The notes under the pieces: generated by a model
Seen by the model: only the letters and a program-made list of their open reading frames with translations
The model's database searches: none
Told to the model about the DNA's origin: nothing
Assembly: GCA_013397795.1 (NCBI GenBank)
Contig: VZTJ01003820.1
Span: 743,523 to 807,522 of the forward strand
Length of the DNA stretch: 64,000 nucleotides
Reading direction: 5' to 3'
From: Orthonyx spaldingii
Taxonomy: Eukaryota > Chordata > Aves > Passeriformes > Orthonychidae
Translations under genes and position numbers: made by a program
Part shown: positions 61,893-64,000 of the stretch, one piece after another
How positions within the stretch are numbered: the first letter of the stretch is position 1
Layout: every line of letters begins with the position of its first letter

Positions 61893-62698
61893 CCTATAGC
61901 AGTTTTTGCTATAGTGGCTATTTAATGTGCCTGTTTTTAAAAAAATTTCATTATTTTTCTTTAGAATAAAAAAACCCCTCTGTTCATCAGGTACATTCTG
62001 TTTCACATCAGCTATCATGTCTCTCTAATCTGAAATCCTTTTCAAGGTCTTTGATTATGGATTATTGAGCATACTACTACTACAGGAATTATTTATTGAA
62101 GAATGGAAAACCTCCTGGGGAAAGATGATTTTCCTTTCAGTTAGTTTCTGACGTAGGTTTTATCTGTGCCCTCACAGTGGGTATCCTTACAGCCACAATA
62201 CTAAAACACTACCCAGGTAGTGTGAGTAGTGGTTTTTTTGGCAGCACAGAAGACAAGGGATGCTAGCTGTTCATGTCTCACTATGATTTCTGGTTTCCTC
62301 TTGACAGGTGATGACAGACTGTTTTGGACAGGCACTTATGTCACTTGGTATGTTGGCTTCATACTCTAGCTTATTTGATCCACCTGAAATCTAAAGCAAG
62401 ACTGCTGAGCATTGCCAATATTTCCTTTATTTTGATTATCATATGTCTGTGGTCTGTCGTCCTCTCAAAAGGAAGTGAAATAGCACATATAAATGTGTTG
62501 TAACCTTCTTCTCATCTTCACTTTATCACAGGGCAGTTACTTTGTGCTCATGAGTCACCTCTGTTCTGGTCGTATCACAGGTTGTCTGCTAAAAAGTCAT
62601 CCACAGCACAGTTCTGGTACAAGACACATTTTCACTGTGTCTACTTCTTTGCTGCTGCTGCTGATGTCCTTGGCTCTCAATGCATACTATTAATTTTA

Positions 62699-62712
62699 TT
62701 TTTTTTTTTTTT
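62699..62712. repeat. poly-T tract
   Basis: 14 consecutive T. Confidence 0.7.
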
Positions 62713-64000
62713 CATTCTTCAACTTTTGTTTTCACATACAGGTATTTCTACTCATACTTCATTACTGCCATTGTTAGTGTTGCACTGTAATCACTTTGCA
62801 TGGTTACAACAACTTTTATTTGCTTTGTTCAACAGGAAAAAAAAAGGGTTTAACTAGATTTCACAATAGCCCTCTGTAGGCAGTTAGAAAAATAAACCTT
62901 GGGTTTATTTATAGTTTCTGTTACTACACATATAAAATAAAGGAATTTTTAAAAAGTGAAAGTACTGCATTGCACACAAATGGTGCATTAGTTGAAATGT
63001 GAAGGCACAGTATTTTAATGAAAATGAGTGTTTTAACATTTTTAAACCCTTGTATTTTGAATAGTTTCTTACTTTAGTCAAATAGCTTCTTACTTTAAAA
63101 ACATATCTCCTAGAGTTCCCTAGAGATGCATGTTTACTATTTTAAATTCATAATTTTAATAACTCTGTCTGTGTTTTAGATCCCTTGTATATGGGATTAA
63201 GATACTGGGCAATAAGGAAATTCTAAATTGCTTTAAGGCTACTCAAAATACTGAACATTTAAATTCTCAGATTTATAAATACTTACAGGTGCAGATAAAG
63301 GTAATTTCAATAATATTGCCATGGCCTGTAAAACAATTAGAAATATTGAATTCTAGAGCTTCCCTGGGTTAGGTGACCATTAGGAGATGTGGCCACAAGC
63401 AGAATGCATCTGCATGATGTATGTCTATAAATATAAGAATTAAGTGACCTCTTTAAAAAAACCTAGTTAAGAAGGCTGTTCAACAAAGGAAATTCTCCCA
63501 CTTTATTAACACGTATATGTAAGTAATAATAAATATAACTTCATATAATTCTTAATCATTGGTATGTATTAAGACATTTATTAATATTTGTATAATTATT
63601 TATAATTTTATTAGGATACTATATAGAGCTACAATATGTAAACAATGTATGTCTGTATACCACTTAAGTAGGAGATTTCCCATCATAATTTCAAAACATA
63701 TTTTAGTTGTGTTCAGTGTCAATCCTGGTTATCAGAATGATGCCAGGAGTGCCTAGAGCAAGTAGGTAGGTGTCATTGTGGGTACCAGCTCAGGACAACA
63801 CTGGGGTATGTGGTCATAGTTGATTATAAATGCCAGGCAAGTCAGAGATTGCCATAACTAAATATTTTGTAAACCTATTTAACATTTTCCATTCTTGTTT
63901 CTTGCGGTTTTGGTTTCTTCTCATAGATCACAGGAGTTTTTCCCTATTTCAAAGCATTAGATTGCTTTTTTGTGTGCCAAGGAATGAACTATTTTGTTGC

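Overview
The window is vertebrate, almost certainly bird, nuclear DNA. It is AT-rich and carries widely spaced short exons with GT-AG introns. It also holds several copies of the avian CR1 LINE and one avian-type endogenous retroviral LTR. There are no bacterial-style operons, CRISPR arrays or recognisable tRNA/rRNA genes.

One protein-coding gene runs across the whole window on the + strand: FER, the non-receptor tyrosine kinase with F-BAR/FX, SH2 and kinase domains. Seven consecutive exons can be placed to the base: 395-584, 23839-23931, 30266-30469, 33898-34020, 48770-48826, 51809-51924 and 53533-53627. Their phases join without a break into 292 codons plus two partial codons. By alignment to remembered human FER numbering these are roughly residues 350-642 of about 822. 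They cover the end of the FX region, the linker, all of SH2 and the ATP-binding lobe of the kinase. The 5' exons (F-BAR) and 3' exons (catalytic loop, activation loop, C-lobe) lie outside the window. FER orthologues are Z-linked in chicken as far as I recall, so Z linkage here is an inference.

Region by region: 1-394 is the end of an upstream intron; 395-584 is the FX-end exon; 585-23838 is a 23 kb intron with three CR1 fragments, one containing an N flanked by a 115-nt exact duplication; 23839-34020 holds the linker exon and the two SH2 exons; 34021-48769 is a 14.7 kb intron with a CR1 reverse-transcriptase relic, a solo LTR with 5-bp target-site duplications and another CR1; 48770-53627 holds three kinase N-lobe exons; 53628-64000 is intron with two CR1 3' ends.

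The most unusual candidates are acceptor-linked in-frame open segments in the introns around SH2 (28541-28651, 27500-27598 and 31157-31222). If used, they would end FER before or inside SH2 and give kinase-less isoforms. They are unproven, because short open frames behind acceptor-like sites also arise by chance. The 23 kb intron sits exactly where mammals start the testis isoform FerT, but no FerT-type first exon was recognised here.
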